Of a stretch of 32,827 nt of DNA, positions 8,370 to 16,095 are shown piece after piece. The first letter of the stretch is position 1, and every line of letters starts with the position of its first letter. The notes beneath the pieces were generated by a model. It saw nothing but the letters and a program-made list of their open reading frames with translations, did no database searches and was not told where the DNA came from. Both the position numbers and the translations under genes were made by a program. Source of the DNA: CADCWN01 sp039810045 (GTDB taxonomy: Bacteria > Chloroflexota > Chloroflexia > Thermomicrobiales > CADCWN01); assembly GCA_039810045.1 (NCBI GenBank), contig JBDHWF010000029.1, positions 1-32,827 of the forward strand, given 5' to 3'.

Positions 8370-8422
8370 TCGTACCCTGCTAGCAATGCAGCTCTGGCGT
8401 TGCCCGATCACGGGCGCGGTCG

Positions 8423-9610
8423 TTACTGCGGATCGCGCCCCAACTGCTCCCGAAAGCCCGCCCGCAACTCCTCGCGCAGTTCCGGGCGCAGCAAAACCTC
8501 GGCGGCGGTGCAGGCCAGCGAGATTGCACCAGTGGCGATCTGCTCATCAGCGCGGGGGCTACGGGCGGCGGCGGCAAACGCGGGCGTATGCGCCCCTACC
8601 GGGGGATCAACGATCTGCAAGTAGGGGTGGATCATCGGCACCTGATGGCTGACCGCCGCGCTATCGCTCGACCCGATCCCCACATCGGCCCCTGGCACTT
8701 CGTAGCGCTGCCCCAACGCCACCAGATTATCGCGGAAGGTGTTGGCGAGGGCGCGATTCGAGACGCGGTGCGGGTAGCCCCGGCCCTCGTTGATCGTCGC
8801 CGTGGCCCCGGTTGCCAACTCCGCCCCATGCACAATCCCCAGGAACCGTTCGCGCACGCCATCAAGAATCCCTTGCTCTGGGGCGCGCAGCAAGAACTCG
8901 CAGGCGGCGTGGTCTGGCACAATGTTGACGACCTCACCACCAGCCGTAATGATCCCATGAATCCGCACCCGTGGCGGCAACGCCTGCCGATAGGCATTCA
9001 GCCCATTGAAGACCTGCAAGACGGCATCGAGCGCGTTGATCCCCCGTTCGGGGTAGGCCGAGGCGTGCGCAGCCTTGCCCGTGAAGGCGATTTCAAACGA
9101 GGTGAGGGCTAGCGTGGCCCGCTCGATATAGGTCACGTCGCGGGCGTGGATCATCATCGCTGCTGCAAGACCATTGAATAGGCCCGCCTGCGCCATGATC
9201 GCCTTTCCACCGCCCCCTTCTTCCGCTGGTGTCCCAAAGACCTTGATCGTACCCGCCCCTTCAGGCAGCACTTGTTTCAACGCCAGGGCCGCGCCCAGCG
9301 CCCAGGTCGCGATCAGATTGTGGCCGCAGGCATGCCCCAGTTTCGGCAGCGCGTCATATTCCGCCAGCAGGCCAATCTGCGGTTCACCGTGTCCAGCAGT
9401 GGCGATAAAGGCCGTTTCCAGCCCCGCGACACCGCGCTCAATCGTGAATCCCGCCCGCTCCAACTCCGCCGTGAGCAAGCCAACCGCATACCGTTCTTCA
9501 AAGGCGATCTCTGGGTGATCGTGCAAATCATGCGACACGGCGATCAGGTGGGGGTGATATTCCCGTACGGTATGCGCCAGTTGCTCCTTAATCTCCGCCA
9601 GATCAGCCAT
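8423..9610 (-). CDS. M20-family amidohydrolase / peptidase (AbgB-like)
   Basis: 395-residue zinc amidohydrolase of peptidase family M20. Motifs in order: HDHPEIAFEE (30-39), LLAEYDALP (81-89), GHACGHNL with the metal-binding His (92-99), PAEEGGGGK with the catalytic Glu pair (128-136), and GKAAHAS (178-184) at the start of the lid domain. The GHACGHNL/AEYDALP pattern is typical of the AbgB / PM20D2-type branch, which cuts amide bonds of p-aminobenzoyl-glutamate or dipeptides. Substrate is unproven. AAGGAGG precedes the ATG. The gene follows an orphan peptide-type binding protein on the same strand, after a hairpin, so an imported peptide-like amide may be its substrate. Confidence 0.88.
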   Translation of the reverse strand: MADLAEIKEQLAHTVREYHPHLIAVSHDLHDHPEIAFEERYAVGLLTAELERAGFTIERGVAGLETAFIATAGHGEPQIGLLAEYDALPKLGHACGHNLIATWALGAALALKQVLPEGAGTIKVFGTPAEEGGGGKAIMAQAGLFNGLAAAMMIHARDVTYIERATLALTSFEIAFTGKAAHASAYPERGINALDAVLQVFNGLNAYRQALPPRVRIHGIITAGGEVVNIVPDHAACEFLLRAPEQGILDGVRERFLGIVHGAELATGATATINEGRGYPHRVSNRALANTFRDNLVALGQRYEVPGADVGIGSSDSAAVSHQVPMIHPYLQIVDPPVGAHTPAFAAAARSPRADEQIATGAISLACTAAEVLLRPELREELRAGFREQLGRDPQ

Positions 9611-9684
9611 TATCCCCCTCCTTTTCGCTTCGCACTCCAGCTATCGTCGCCCATCGTGCCACGGTTCCGCACCCGACGCAAATA

Positions 9685-9722
9685 GAGTCCCGGCCAGGGA
9701 TCACCTTCCTAGGCCGGGACTC
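9685..9722 (-). terminator. Hairpin terminator after the binding-protein gene
   Basis: A perfect 11-bp stem (9685-9695 with 9712-9722) with a 16-base loop, 27 bases past the stop of the minus-strand binding protein. On that strand the stem is followed by TATTTG, a weak T-run. Confidence 0.6.
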
Positions 9723-9749
9723 CTGAAAGCAATGATTGTCGGCGAAAAC

Positions 9750-11678
9750 CTACTGCTTCGTCCAGTTCGCGATATTCCAGTAGTCGCTATCCCACGGGGT
9801 GAAGTTGATATTCTGCAAGTTCTTCACGCGCCCGTTAACGTTCTTCCGCTCGACCACTGGCACCACCACCGACCCCTGAATCAAGATGTCGTTCATCTTG
9901 ATGAACAGTTGCGCCCGCTTGGCTGGGTCAAGTTCCGACTTCGCCGCGTCCCACACCTGATCGTACTCAGGATTGTTGTACCGCTGATAGTTGCGGCCCG
10001 ACCAGGTATTCGCCTTCGACGCAATCGAGCTACTATGCCAGCGAATCATGTCGCTCTGCGGGTCGATCACCCCAGTTCCCGTAAACATCTCCACGTCAGC
10101 ATAAAATTTCGAGTTTGTATCGGGGTTCCCCGCATCGGCAGAGAAGAACACAGCGGAGTCAATCCCCTTCAGTTCAGTCCGAATCCCCAGTTTCTCCCAG
10201 CCATCTTTGATGATCTGCTGGGTCTTCTGGCGCACCGTATTCACTGAAGTCTGGAAGACGACCGCCATATCGACGCCATCTTTGGCCCGATACTGCGCGC
10301 CCTTCTTCCAGCCCGCCCCATCCAGCAACGCCCCAGCCTTATCCAGGTTGTACTCAAACTTGTTATTTGGGGAACGATACTGTGGGGGGTCGGTCAGGAT
10401 ATTCGGGGTAACTACCCCACCACGCCCATAGAGCGCACTGACCACGGAATCGAGGTTACAGCCCATCGTGAACGCTTTACGCACATTGAGATCGGTGAAG
10501 AACGGGTGCTTGGTCGATGGGTTCGCCCGCTCGCCATCAACTTCCTTGTTCGGGTCGGCAAACTGGTAAATGATCCGCTCAACCCCGCCACCGGGGTAAA
10601 AGTCGACCACGCCTTTCCCACCTGTTTCCAACTGCTTGAGAACGGTATCCTCCAACTGCAAGTTCCAGGCATAGTCATAATCGCCAGTTTGTAACACGGC
10701 CCGCGCCGCGGAAGCCGTATCCCCACCACCCTTCATCTGCACCTGATCGAAGAAGGGCTTATTCGCCTCGCGGTAATTCTCATTGATCACATACTGGACG
10801 GTATCACCAGGGGCGAAGGACGTTACCTTATACGGCCCAGTGCCGACTGGCTTCAGGTTGTTGGGGGAAGTCTTGGCGTTCGCCCCCTTGTCCGCCTCGA
10901 AAATATGCCGTGGTATTACCCGCACCTGGGCGGGCCGGAACCAAGCGGGGTTCGGCTGCGTGTAGGTATATTTCACTGTCGTATCATCGACCTTTTCGAC
11001 TTTGCTGACCGCTTCATACGAAGCGATCGACGATGCCGCAGTGGCCTTGTCGGTCACGTACTCCCAGGTAAAGACGACATCATCAGCGGTGAACGGCTTG
11101 CCGTCACTCCACTTCACATCTTTCTTCAGCTTGACGGTCGCGCTCTTCCCGTCGGTCGCTACGCCACCGTTTTCCCGCGTGGGAATCTCTGCGGCCAGAA
11201 TCGGTACCATATTCCCGTCGATATTGAACGTCAGTAATGATTCATACACGATTGAGCAGGCCAGGTCGTCCTTGGTTCCAGAGGAAAGCTGTGGATTGAG
11301 GATGGTGGGACCCTGCCACTGCAAGAGTTTGAGCACCCCGCCGCCGCCACGCTTCGTCGGACCACCGCTGGCTGCCGTGCTGGCCGCTGGTGTCGCCGCC
11401 CCTGATGCGCTCGCCGCTGGGCTGGCCCCAGCCGCTGCGCTCGGGGCCGCGCTCGCTGCCGGAGATGCACCACCCGCCGGAGCCGCACTCGCTGGAGCGG
11501 CGCTGGGGGCAGGCGTCGCTGATTCGGCCCCACAAGCAGCCAACAGGCTGCCAATTGCCGCACTCGAAAGGCCCAACGCCACCGCGCGGCGAATAAACTC
11601 ACGCCGACTTGTTTGCCCAGCGATCAACCCGCTGGTGAGTGCTTGCACCGTATCGTGTTGTTCTCTTGGTTGCTGCAT
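9750..11678 (-). CDS. Peptide-type ABC substrate-binding lipoprotein (Tat), orphan
   Basis: 642-residue family 5 (DppA/OppA-like) solute-binding protein. It has a Tat signal with Arg25-Arg26 (SRREFI), a lipobox with Cys49 (LAAC), a long Ala/Ser/Pro/Gly linker (51-114) and the family features: VKWSDGKPFTADDVVFTWEYV, VGTGPYKVTSFAPGD and DLNVRKAFTMGCNLD. It should bind an oligopeptide-like solute outside the membrane. No permease or ATPase gene is next to it, so it must share a transporter or lie apart from it. The start is ATG 11678 with AAGGGA about 9 bases upstream. A GTG at 11696 in the same frame would overlap that site. Confidence 0.88.
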   Translation of the reverse strand: MQQPREQHDTVQALTSGLIAGQTSRREFIRRAVALGLSSAAIGSLLAACGAESATPAPSAAPASAAPAGGASPAASAAPSAAAGASPAASASGAATPAASTAASGGPTKRGGGGVLKLLQWQGPTILNPQLSSGTKDDLACSIVYESLLTFNIDGNMVPILAAEIPTRENGGVATDGKSATVKLKKDVKWSDGKPFTADDVVFTWEYVTDKATAASSIASYEAVSKVEKVDDTTVKYTYTQPNPAWFRPAQVRVIPRHIFEADKGANAKTSPNNLKPVGTGPYKVTSFAPGDTVQYVINENYREANKPFFDQVQMKGGGDTASAARAVLQTGDYDYAWNLQLEDTVLKQLETGGKGVVDFYPGGGVERIIYQFADPNKEVDGERANPSTKHPFFTDLNVRKAFTMGCNLDSVVSALYGRGGVVTPNILTDPPQYRSPNNKFEYNLDKAGALLDGAGWKKGAQYRAKDGVDMAVVFQTSVNTVRQKTQQIIKDGWEKLGIRTELKGIDSAVFFSADAGNPDTNSKFYADVEMFTGTGVIDPQSDMIRWHSSSIASKANTWSGRNYQRYNNPEYDQVWDAAKSELDPAKRAQLFIKMNDILIQGSVVVPVVERKNVNGRVKNLQNINFTPWDSDYWNIANWTKQ

Positions 11679-11711
11679 TGCCCCATATCCCTTCACAAGA
11701 ATCCGTTACGC

Positions 11712-11730
11712 TGGTAGCCACGCGCTACCA
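11712..11730. promoter_or_regulatory. Inverted repeat upstream of the binding-protein gene
   Basis: TGGTAGC-CACGC-GCTACCA, 7-bp arms with a 5-base centre, 33 bases upstream of the ATG at 11678. It could be a leader hairpin or an operator. No good promoter was found beside it. Confidence 0.3.
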
Positions 11731-11819
11731 CGCCGTTGCCCCGCATTGGACGCACCATCGCCCCCAACCAGTACCTTCAAAACGTTCGCAAGGCCATTTC
11801 AGTTCCCGAATGGGAATCG

Positions 11820-11852
11820 AAAAAACTCAGCCTGGGCTACCTCAGGCCCAGC
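11820..11852 (-). terminator. Intrinsic terminator overlapping the HTH stop codon
   Basis: On the minus strand a CTGGGC/GCCCAG stem (11833-11838 with 11847-11852) is followed by GCTGAG and a run of seven T's (11826-11820). The stop codon of the small HTH gene sits in the loop, so coding end and terminator overlap. The stem is short but the T-run is the best in the window. Confidence 0.6.
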
Positions 11853-12075
11853 CTGCATGACGACGTTTCAACCAGGCCACCACTGCCGCCCGTTCAAGCA
11901 GTTCAGCGCCATCTTCAGCAGGCACCAATGCCAACTCGCCACGCCCAATTGCTCGCCGCAAAATAGCCGGCGGCACCCCATAGAGTTGGGCGAATGCCTC
12001 AACCGTCATTGCCGACGCCTCAAAAAGGCGGTCGGGGTCTGGTGGTCGATCTTTATCAGGGGAAGAACCTGGCAC
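11842..12075 (-). CDS. Small helix-turn-helix (excisionase-like) protein
   Basis: 77 residues if translation starts at GTG 12075, which has AAGGAG with a 5-base spacing. A longer frame from TTG 12102 lacks such a site. After a charged N-terminal tail, MTVEAFAQLYGVPPAILRRAIGRGELALVP gives a helix-turn-helix followed by a short wing, and AAVVAWLKRR forms the last helix. This is the layout of MerR/Xis-like 'helix-turn-helix domain' proteins that read a DNA site. It could be a transcriptional regulator or an accessory factor. No integrase or phage gene is near, so an excisionase role is unlikely. It is divergent from the VOC gene at 12349. Confidence 0.65.
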   Translation of the reverse strand: MPGSSPDKDRPPDPDRLFEASAMTVEAFAQLYGVPPAILRRAIGRGELALVPAEDGAELLERAAVVAWLKRRHAGWA

Positions 12076-12261
12076 GCATGCTCCTTCTCTAGTAGTAGCC
12101 AATCAGCGCGGCTGGCGTATGCTCACAAGTAGCCCTATCTCTCCCGCAACGATCATGCCGTGAATGGCATTCCCGCCGCACTGTCTGACGCACCCCCATG
12201 ATACCATCCAAGCTGGTTCCCCCATCACCCAAAAACCCCCACGATCACGGCCAGACACTAC

Positions 12262-12294
12262 TGACATAACGGTGTCATTATCACCCCGTATACT
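12262..12294 (+). promoter_or_regulatory. Candidate promoter with inverted repeat in place of the -35 box
   Basis: A good -10 box, TATACT (12289-12294), has no -35 match at normal spacing. Instead an inverted repeat TGACA-N6-TGTCA (12262-12277) covers that position. This arrangement often needs an activator. It points at the VOC gene at 12349. The divergent small HTH protein is one candidate binder (inference). Confidence 0.35.
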
Positions 12295-12348
12295 AAGGGT
12301 CATGGCACGGCAAACAGCCGCTTCGCCTGCACGATAAAGGAGGTTCAG

Positions 12349-12750
12349 ATGTTCCGTGGCCTGACGACGATCTCGTTCTATGCCAGCGATCTCGCCGCCG
12401 CCAAAGCGTGGTATAGCGAACTCCTGGGGATCGCCCCGTATTTCGAGCGCGAAGGCTATATCGAGTTTCGGATCGGCGACTATCAACATGAACTGGGGAT
12501 CATCGACAGCAGATACGCGCCCCCTGGTGCTGCCACAGGGCCAGCCGGGGCCGTCGCGTTCTGGCACGTTGACGACATCACCGCCAGTTACGAGCGCGTG
12601 CTTACCCTGGGGGCCACCCCCTATCTGCCGATCCGTGAATTTGGCGCCGGCTTTACAGGCGGGGCCGTGATCGATCCGTTCGGCAATATCCTGGGGCTGA
12701 TGTATAACCCTCACTACCTGGAAATGTTGCAGCAGTTAACCACTGCCTGA
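12349..12750 (+). CDS. VOC family (glyoxalase-like) protein
   Basis: 133-residue protein with the paired beta-alpha-beta-beta-beta modules of the vicinal-oxygen-chelate fold: FYASDLAAAKAWYSELLGI at the start of module one, HELGIID, then a VDDITASYERVLTLGA helix and VIDPFGNILGLMYNPH at the end. Length is normal. Members include glyoxalases, dioxygenases and resistance proteins; the reaction here is not evident. AAGGAGG lies 6 bases before the ATG. The gene stands alone, closed by the hairpin at 12776. Confidence 0.85.
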   Translation: MFRGLTTISFYASDLAAAKAWYSELLGIAPYFEREGYIEFRIGDYQHELGIIDSRYAPPGAATGPAGAVAFWHVDDITASYERVLTLGATPYLPIREFGAGFTGGAVIDPFGNILGLMYNPHYLEMLQQLTTA

Positions 12751-12775
12751 GTAACCACACAGCAGCACAAAATAC

Positions 12776-12805
12776 TGGCTGGAGCCTGTAAAAGGGCTCC
12801 AGCCA
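12776..12805 (+). terminator. 11-bp hairpin terminator
   Basis: TGGCTGGAGCC (12776-12786) pairs perfectly with 12795-12805 around an 8-base loop, 25 bases past the VOC stop codon. No real U-tract follows. Confidence 0.65.
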
Positions 12806-12828
12806 TTCACGTTGCCCCGGTCGCGTAT

Positions 12829-12857
12829 TTGACAGAGTGCCGTTTGGACGGTATCTT
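12829..12857 (+). promoter_or_regulatory. Sigma-70 promoter of the DtxR-like gene
   Basis: TTGACA (12829-12834), 17-base spacer, TATCTT (12852-12857). It gives a leader of roughly 85 bases to the regulator gene at 12950. Confidence 0.65.
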
Positions 12858-12949
12858 TTCCTACAAGAGAGTCATTCTAAAGTAACCATACTGGCCTGCG
12901 CCAACAGACCACTACTGCCAGGAAATCAACGGCCAGGGAGACAGAATAG

Positions 12950-13696
12950 ATGAGTGAGGGCGAACTCACACCAGTTATTGAAGAATATCTGCGGGCCATC
13001 CTCGATCTGGGGATCGCTGGTCGCCCGGTGATCGGGCGACGGCTAGCCGATTCGCTGGGCGTCGCCCCGTCAACCGTCACCGCTACCCTGAAGCGGATGG
13101 GCAATGATCAACTGGTCGCCCTCAACGAGCGCAAAGAGATCAGCCTGACCAAGCGCGGTTCAGCCTACGCGATCGCCGCTGCCCGCCGCCACCATCTCTC
13201 CGAGCGCCTGCTGGTCGATACCCTCGGCTTCGATTGGGCGCGCGCCCATCAGGAAGCGGAACGCTGGCAACATGCCCTGACTGATGAAACCGAACGGTTG
13301 CTTTGGGAAGCCTTGGGGCGACCCACGCGCTGCCCACATGGCAACCCGATCCCTGGCACCGGGGCTTGCTTTTCCCCAGGCACGCGCTGGCTCCGCGAAG
13401 CCCGCGAAGGCGACGAATTGATCGTCGAGCGGATTGCCGAGCGCGCCGAAGGGGATATTAATCTGATGCGCTTCTTCGAGCGCCAGGGAATCATCCCCGA
13501 AGCCACGCTGCTGGTCGATGAGATCATCCTGGCGAATGGCACCCTCAGTGTCACCGCACCGGGCGGCACGGTGGTCCTTGGTCTCGAAGCCGCCGCCCAG
13601 GTGCTGATGCGCCCGAAAGAATCCCACCCGCTACGCCAGTTCCCCGCCCAGTGGCAGGATAGCCACGCTGCTGTCTCCACAGCAGCCCCGGACTAG
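12950..13696 (+). CDS. DtxR/MntR-family metal-dependent repressor
   Basis: 248 residues with the three-part DtxR layout: N-terminal winged helix-turn-helix (8-70; VIGRRLADSLGVAPSTVTATLKRM), a dimerisation and metal-binding domain (71-135) and a C-terminal FeoA/SH3-like domain (about 148-222). Candidate metal residues of the family are present: His81/82, Glu85, His100, Glu104, His108 and Cys128 in RCPHGNPIP. Such proteins bind Fe2+ or Mn2+ and then repress metal uptake genes. No metal transporter is in the window, so the targets lie elsewhere unless it acts on the neighbouring zincin gene. A purine-rich stretch including GGGAG precedes the ATG. Confidence 0.88.
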   Translation: MSEGELTPVIEEYLRAILDLGIAGRPVIGRRLADSLGVAPSTVTATLKRMGNDQLVALNERKEISLTKRGSAYAIAAARRHHLSERLLVDTLGFDWARAHQEAERWQHALTDETERLLWEALGRPTRCPHGNPIPGTGACFSPGTRWLREAREGDELIVERIAERAEGDINLMRFFERQGIIPEATLLVDEIILANGTLSVTAPGGTVVLGLEAAAQVLMRPKESHPLRQFPAQWQDSHAAVSTAAPD

Positions 13697-13801
13697 CCCA
13701 CTGCTCGCCAGATCGTCCAGCTAGCGCCAGCACGATTGCCCACGGCCAGCGCCGGACGGGGCAGGAACCGCCATTCCGTCTGCTACGTATCTTTATAGAG
13801 C

Positions 13802-13818
13802 GTCAACGCATGGTTGAC
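13802..13818. promoter_or_regulatory. Operator-like palindrome over the -35 box
   Basis: GTCAAC-GCATG-GTTGAC, 6-bp arms, overlaps the TTGACA -35 box of the zincin promoter by five bases. A protein bound here would block RNA polymerase. The adjacent DtxR-like regulator is a candidate, although the site does not resemble known DtxR or MntR sites closely. Confidence 0.45.
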
Positions 13819-13843
13819 ACGCTGTCGTACTGCCAGCTAGCAT
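13814..13843 (+). promoter_or_regulatory. Promoter of the zincin gene
   Basis: TTGACA (13814-13819), 18-base spacer, TAGCAT (13838-13843). It lies about 75 bases before the gene start at 13919. Confidence 0.6.
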
Positions 13844-13918
13844 GAATCAGTACGCCCTGCCTGCGGCTAGCGACTGCAGCTAGCCCCAGGGCGATAGACC
13901 AGAAAGGGTAAAACACTG

Positions 13919-15160
13919 GTGCAAGACTCACAGCGGGGCCGTCGCCCCCGACTCGACCCCCGCCTGCTCGCGGCTGGTGCCGTTGCCGGAGCCGTCATTG
14001 GCGTGTGGGCGAATAGCAAGACCCGCGAATACCACCGTACAGGCGAAGTCCCCAAGCTGATCAACTGGCAACAGGTACGCACCGTTGCCGCCAATATGAA
14101 TCGCGGCGACCGCCTGGGCGCAGCCGAACGCGCCAGCCTCGCCGTGGAATACCGCCGGCTGGTTGAACGCTGCCTGGGGCCAATCACCGAATATACTGGC
14201 ACGCCACTATCGCGGCCTTTTGAGGCCGCCCTGGCCTTTGATCGCCCCGACTGGATCAATGCCAATATCGACAACTTTGAACAACTCTTTGCCCCGCTCG
14301 AACAGCTCAATCCGCTACACGATGAGCAACCACAGATCGCGTCGATCCTCTGGGGCAACGCCAGCCAAACGGTGATCAGTGGCGAAATGGGGCTACTGCT
14401 GGGCTACCTCGCCCGCCGCGTCCTTGGTCAATATGACCTGACGCTGCTGGGCAAAGAACCGATCACGGATGGCAAGCTCTACTTTGTCGAGCCGAATATT
14501 CGCCAAGTACAGCAACAACTCGGCCTGCCGCTCGATGATTTCCGCCTCTGGCTCGCGTTGCACGAAACCACCCACGTCTTCGAGTTTGAGGCCCACCCAT
14601 GGCTACGCGCCCACCTCAATGGCATTCTGGAGCAATATTTCGAGTTTCTCAGTCAGGATATCAGCCAGATCAAAACCGATGGTGTTGGCTCACTCCGCAG
14701 CATCCTCAACCGCGCCCGCGCCCGTGGCGACAATCAGGACGGCGCCAGCAACTGGATCGAACGGCTGATGACCCCAGATCAGCGCGAACTCTTCTCGCAA
14801 ATGCAAGCGACCATGGCGATTGTCGAAGGCTATAGCAACCATGTGATGAATGCTGTAGGCCGCAAGATGTTGCCCGACTTTGATCGAATCACCACGCAAT
14901 TCGAGAAACGGAAGAGTGAGAAAACCGTCGCCGAGCAGATCTTCATCCGCCTAACCGGGCTCGACATGAAACTGGAGCAATATCGCCTGGGCGAAATCTT
15001 CATCGACCGCGTTGTCGCCCTCCGAGGCCACGCCTTCGCCCATCAGGTTTGGGATGGCCCCGAGACGATGCCCAATCTGGAGGAAGTGAAGCAGCCCGAA
15101 CGGTGGATCGCCCGCATCGACGCCCAACGGGCGTTGCCCGCTGGCGGCCCAACCGCCTGA
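13919..15160 (+). CDS. Zinc-dependent metalloprotease of the F420-associated zincin family
   Basis: 413 residues. The family is the 'zincin_2' group, annotated in many genomes as coenzyme-F420-biosynthesis-associated because of its phylogenetic spread in Actinobacteria and Chloroflexota; no enzymatic link to F420 is proven. The active-site helix reads LHETTHVFEFEAHPWLR, with the HExxH motif at 215-219, so metal binding is intact. A short hydrophobic segment (17-31) near the N terminus may be a membrane anchor. WGNASQTVISGEMGLLLGYLARRVLGQYD (145-173) is a conserved glycine-rich stretch before the active site. The start is GTG 13919 behind AAAGGG; no other start exists before residue 60. Target unknown. 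Confidence 0.8.
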   Translation: MQDSQRGRRPRLDPRLLAAGAVAGAVIGVWANSKTREYHRTGEVPKLINWQQVRTVAANMNRGDRLGAAERASLAVEYRRLVERCLGPITEYTGTPLSRPFEAALAFDRPDWINANIDNFEQLFAPLEQLNPLHDEQPQIASILWGNASQTVISGEMGLLLGYLARRVLGQYDLTLLGKEPITDGKLYFVEPNIRQVQQQLGLPLDDFRLWLALHETTHVFEFEAHPWLRAHLNGILEQYFEFLSQDISQIKTDGVGSLRSILNRARARGDNQDGASNWIERLMTPDQRELFSQMQATMAIVEGYSNHVMNAVGRKMLPDFDRITTQFEKRKSEKTVAEQIFIRLTGLDMKLEQYRLGEIFIDRVVALRGHAFAHQVWDGPETMPNLEEVKQPERWIARIDAQRALPAGGPTA

Positions 15161-15267
15161 CCAACGGCAATTAGGGCAACGGTTGGTGGGGAGTGCCAGA
15201 GCAACCGCCCCCACCAACCAGCCAGACCCCGCGCTGCAAACACGTTGCTACGAGCAGGAGTATGCGC

Positions 15268-15942
15268 GTGTCGTTAGCACCACCTGACCAGGACGATCTC
15301 ACCAACCCCACGGCGGACGAAACCCCGCCAGAACCACCAACCCCACCCCTTGAACGCCGTCTGATCATTGTTGGCGGACTTGTCCTGCTGCTCTATGCTG
15401 GCGGGTTGGTTGGCCTCGCCCTCCTCCCCACCCTCTCTGTCAATCACCCGCTCCTCTTGATGTTCTTGCACCCGATCAGCGCCACCCTCTACCTGATCGC
15501 CCCGCACTTCAGCCTGCCGTTCTTTGTGACTGTCGCCACCCTGCGCCGCTTCGTAGTTCACTGCCTCTACTACCTGCTCGGTGAATGGTATGGCGATTTC
15601 GCGCTCCACTGGACGGCGAAAAACCTTGGCGGGTCGCCGAGAATCGTGGCGCTGATCGAGCAGTTTTTTGGGCGCTTTGATTGGCTGATCGTCCTCCTCT
15701 TTCCTGGCCCCTTCCCCAGCATCTTCGCTGGCACGACCAGGATGCCGCGCCTGCGCTTTGTGGCCCTCGACCTGCTCGGCACTGCCGCCGCCATCACCGT
15801 CATTCACCTGGCCGCGCAAGCCACGGCTGGGCCACTCGCCCAAACGCTCCGCTTTATCGAGCGCAACTCGCAAACGTTGACGATTATCACTGTGCTAGCA
15901 ACGGTGATCTGGGCGGTTTGGCGCAGCAAACGCAGCGCCTAA
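15268..15942 (+). CDS. VTT/DedA-like integral membrane protein
   Basis: 224 residues with an acidic, proline-rich cytoplasmic N terminus (about 30 residues), then several hydrophobic segments. The segment RFDWLIVLLFPGPFPSIFAGTTRMPRLRFVALDLLGTAAA resembles the re-entrant glycine/proline region of VTT (SNARE-associated, DedA) proteins, which move lipids or couple to the proton gradient, but overall similarity is weak. A role for it with the zincin is not known. The start is uncertain: AGGAG is 7 bases before GTG 15268, but only 1 base before ATG 15262, so GTG is preferred; the ATG start would add two residues. The gap to the zincin stop is 107 bases. Confidence 0.6.
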   Translation: MSLAPPDQDDLTNPTADETPPEPPTPPLERRLIIVGGLVLLLYAGGLVGLALLPTLSVNHPLLLMFLHPISATLYLIAPHFSLPFFVTVATLRRFVVHCLYYLLGEWYGDFALHWTAKNLGGSPRIVALIEQFFGRFDWLIVLLFPGPFPSIFAGTTRMPRLRFVALDLLGTAAAITVIHLAAQATAGPLAQTLRFIERNSQTLTIITVLATVIWAVWRSKRSA

Positions 15943-16095
15943 GCCCGCGCCATTCGCCCCACCACCCACGTTCCGCAGAGATGGTGTAGACTCTAGCAAC
16001 GTTTCCCTGGTCTGACCTGATCGCGCCGCTGTCGCCACGCCCTGTTCGGCAGGGCCACCACGACCGCCGCGCTATGTTGATCGAGGCTGTATTGT

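Larger units (their letters stand above)
8016..8422. other. 407-base regulatory gap upstream of the sugar ABC operon
   Basis: There is no convincing gene here. It holds a promoter (8232-8261), a palindrome upstream of it (8297-8310), a small hairpin after the M20 gene (8355-8369) and a leader of roughly 210 bases before the binding-protein start. The leader is locally AT-rich (8131-8152). No known riboswitch pattern was recognised in it. Confidence 0.6.
13717..13885. repeat. Cluster of four GCTAGC palindromes
   Basis: GCTAGC occurs at 13720-13725, 13836-13841, 13866-13871 and 13879-13884. The first two are inside a 9-base direct repeat CCAGCTAGC. The last two form a GGCTAGC-N7-GCTAGCC hairpin (13865-13885) in the leader of the zincin gene. 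The hexamer also appears singly elsewhere in the window, so only the density here is notable. Confidence 0.45.

Noticed and set aside
8185..8652. Plus-strand frame with a Cys-x-x-Cys pair (LCSICGHG)
   Set aside because: It runs antisense into the M20 gene, has no ribosome site, and becomes low-complexity Pro/Ala after the overlap.
11842..12075. Phage or integrative-element excisionase
   Set aside because: The protein is Xis/MerR-like only in fold. There is no integrase, attachment repeat or other phage gene in the window.
11002..12132. 376-residue plus-strand frame
   Set aside because: It is antisense to the peptide binding protein. The Ala-rich part is just the linker read backwards, and it has no family features.
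15274..15873. 199-residue minus-strand frame
   Set aside because: It is antisense to the VTT-like membrane protein; its charged repeats arise from the reverse of hydrophobic codons.
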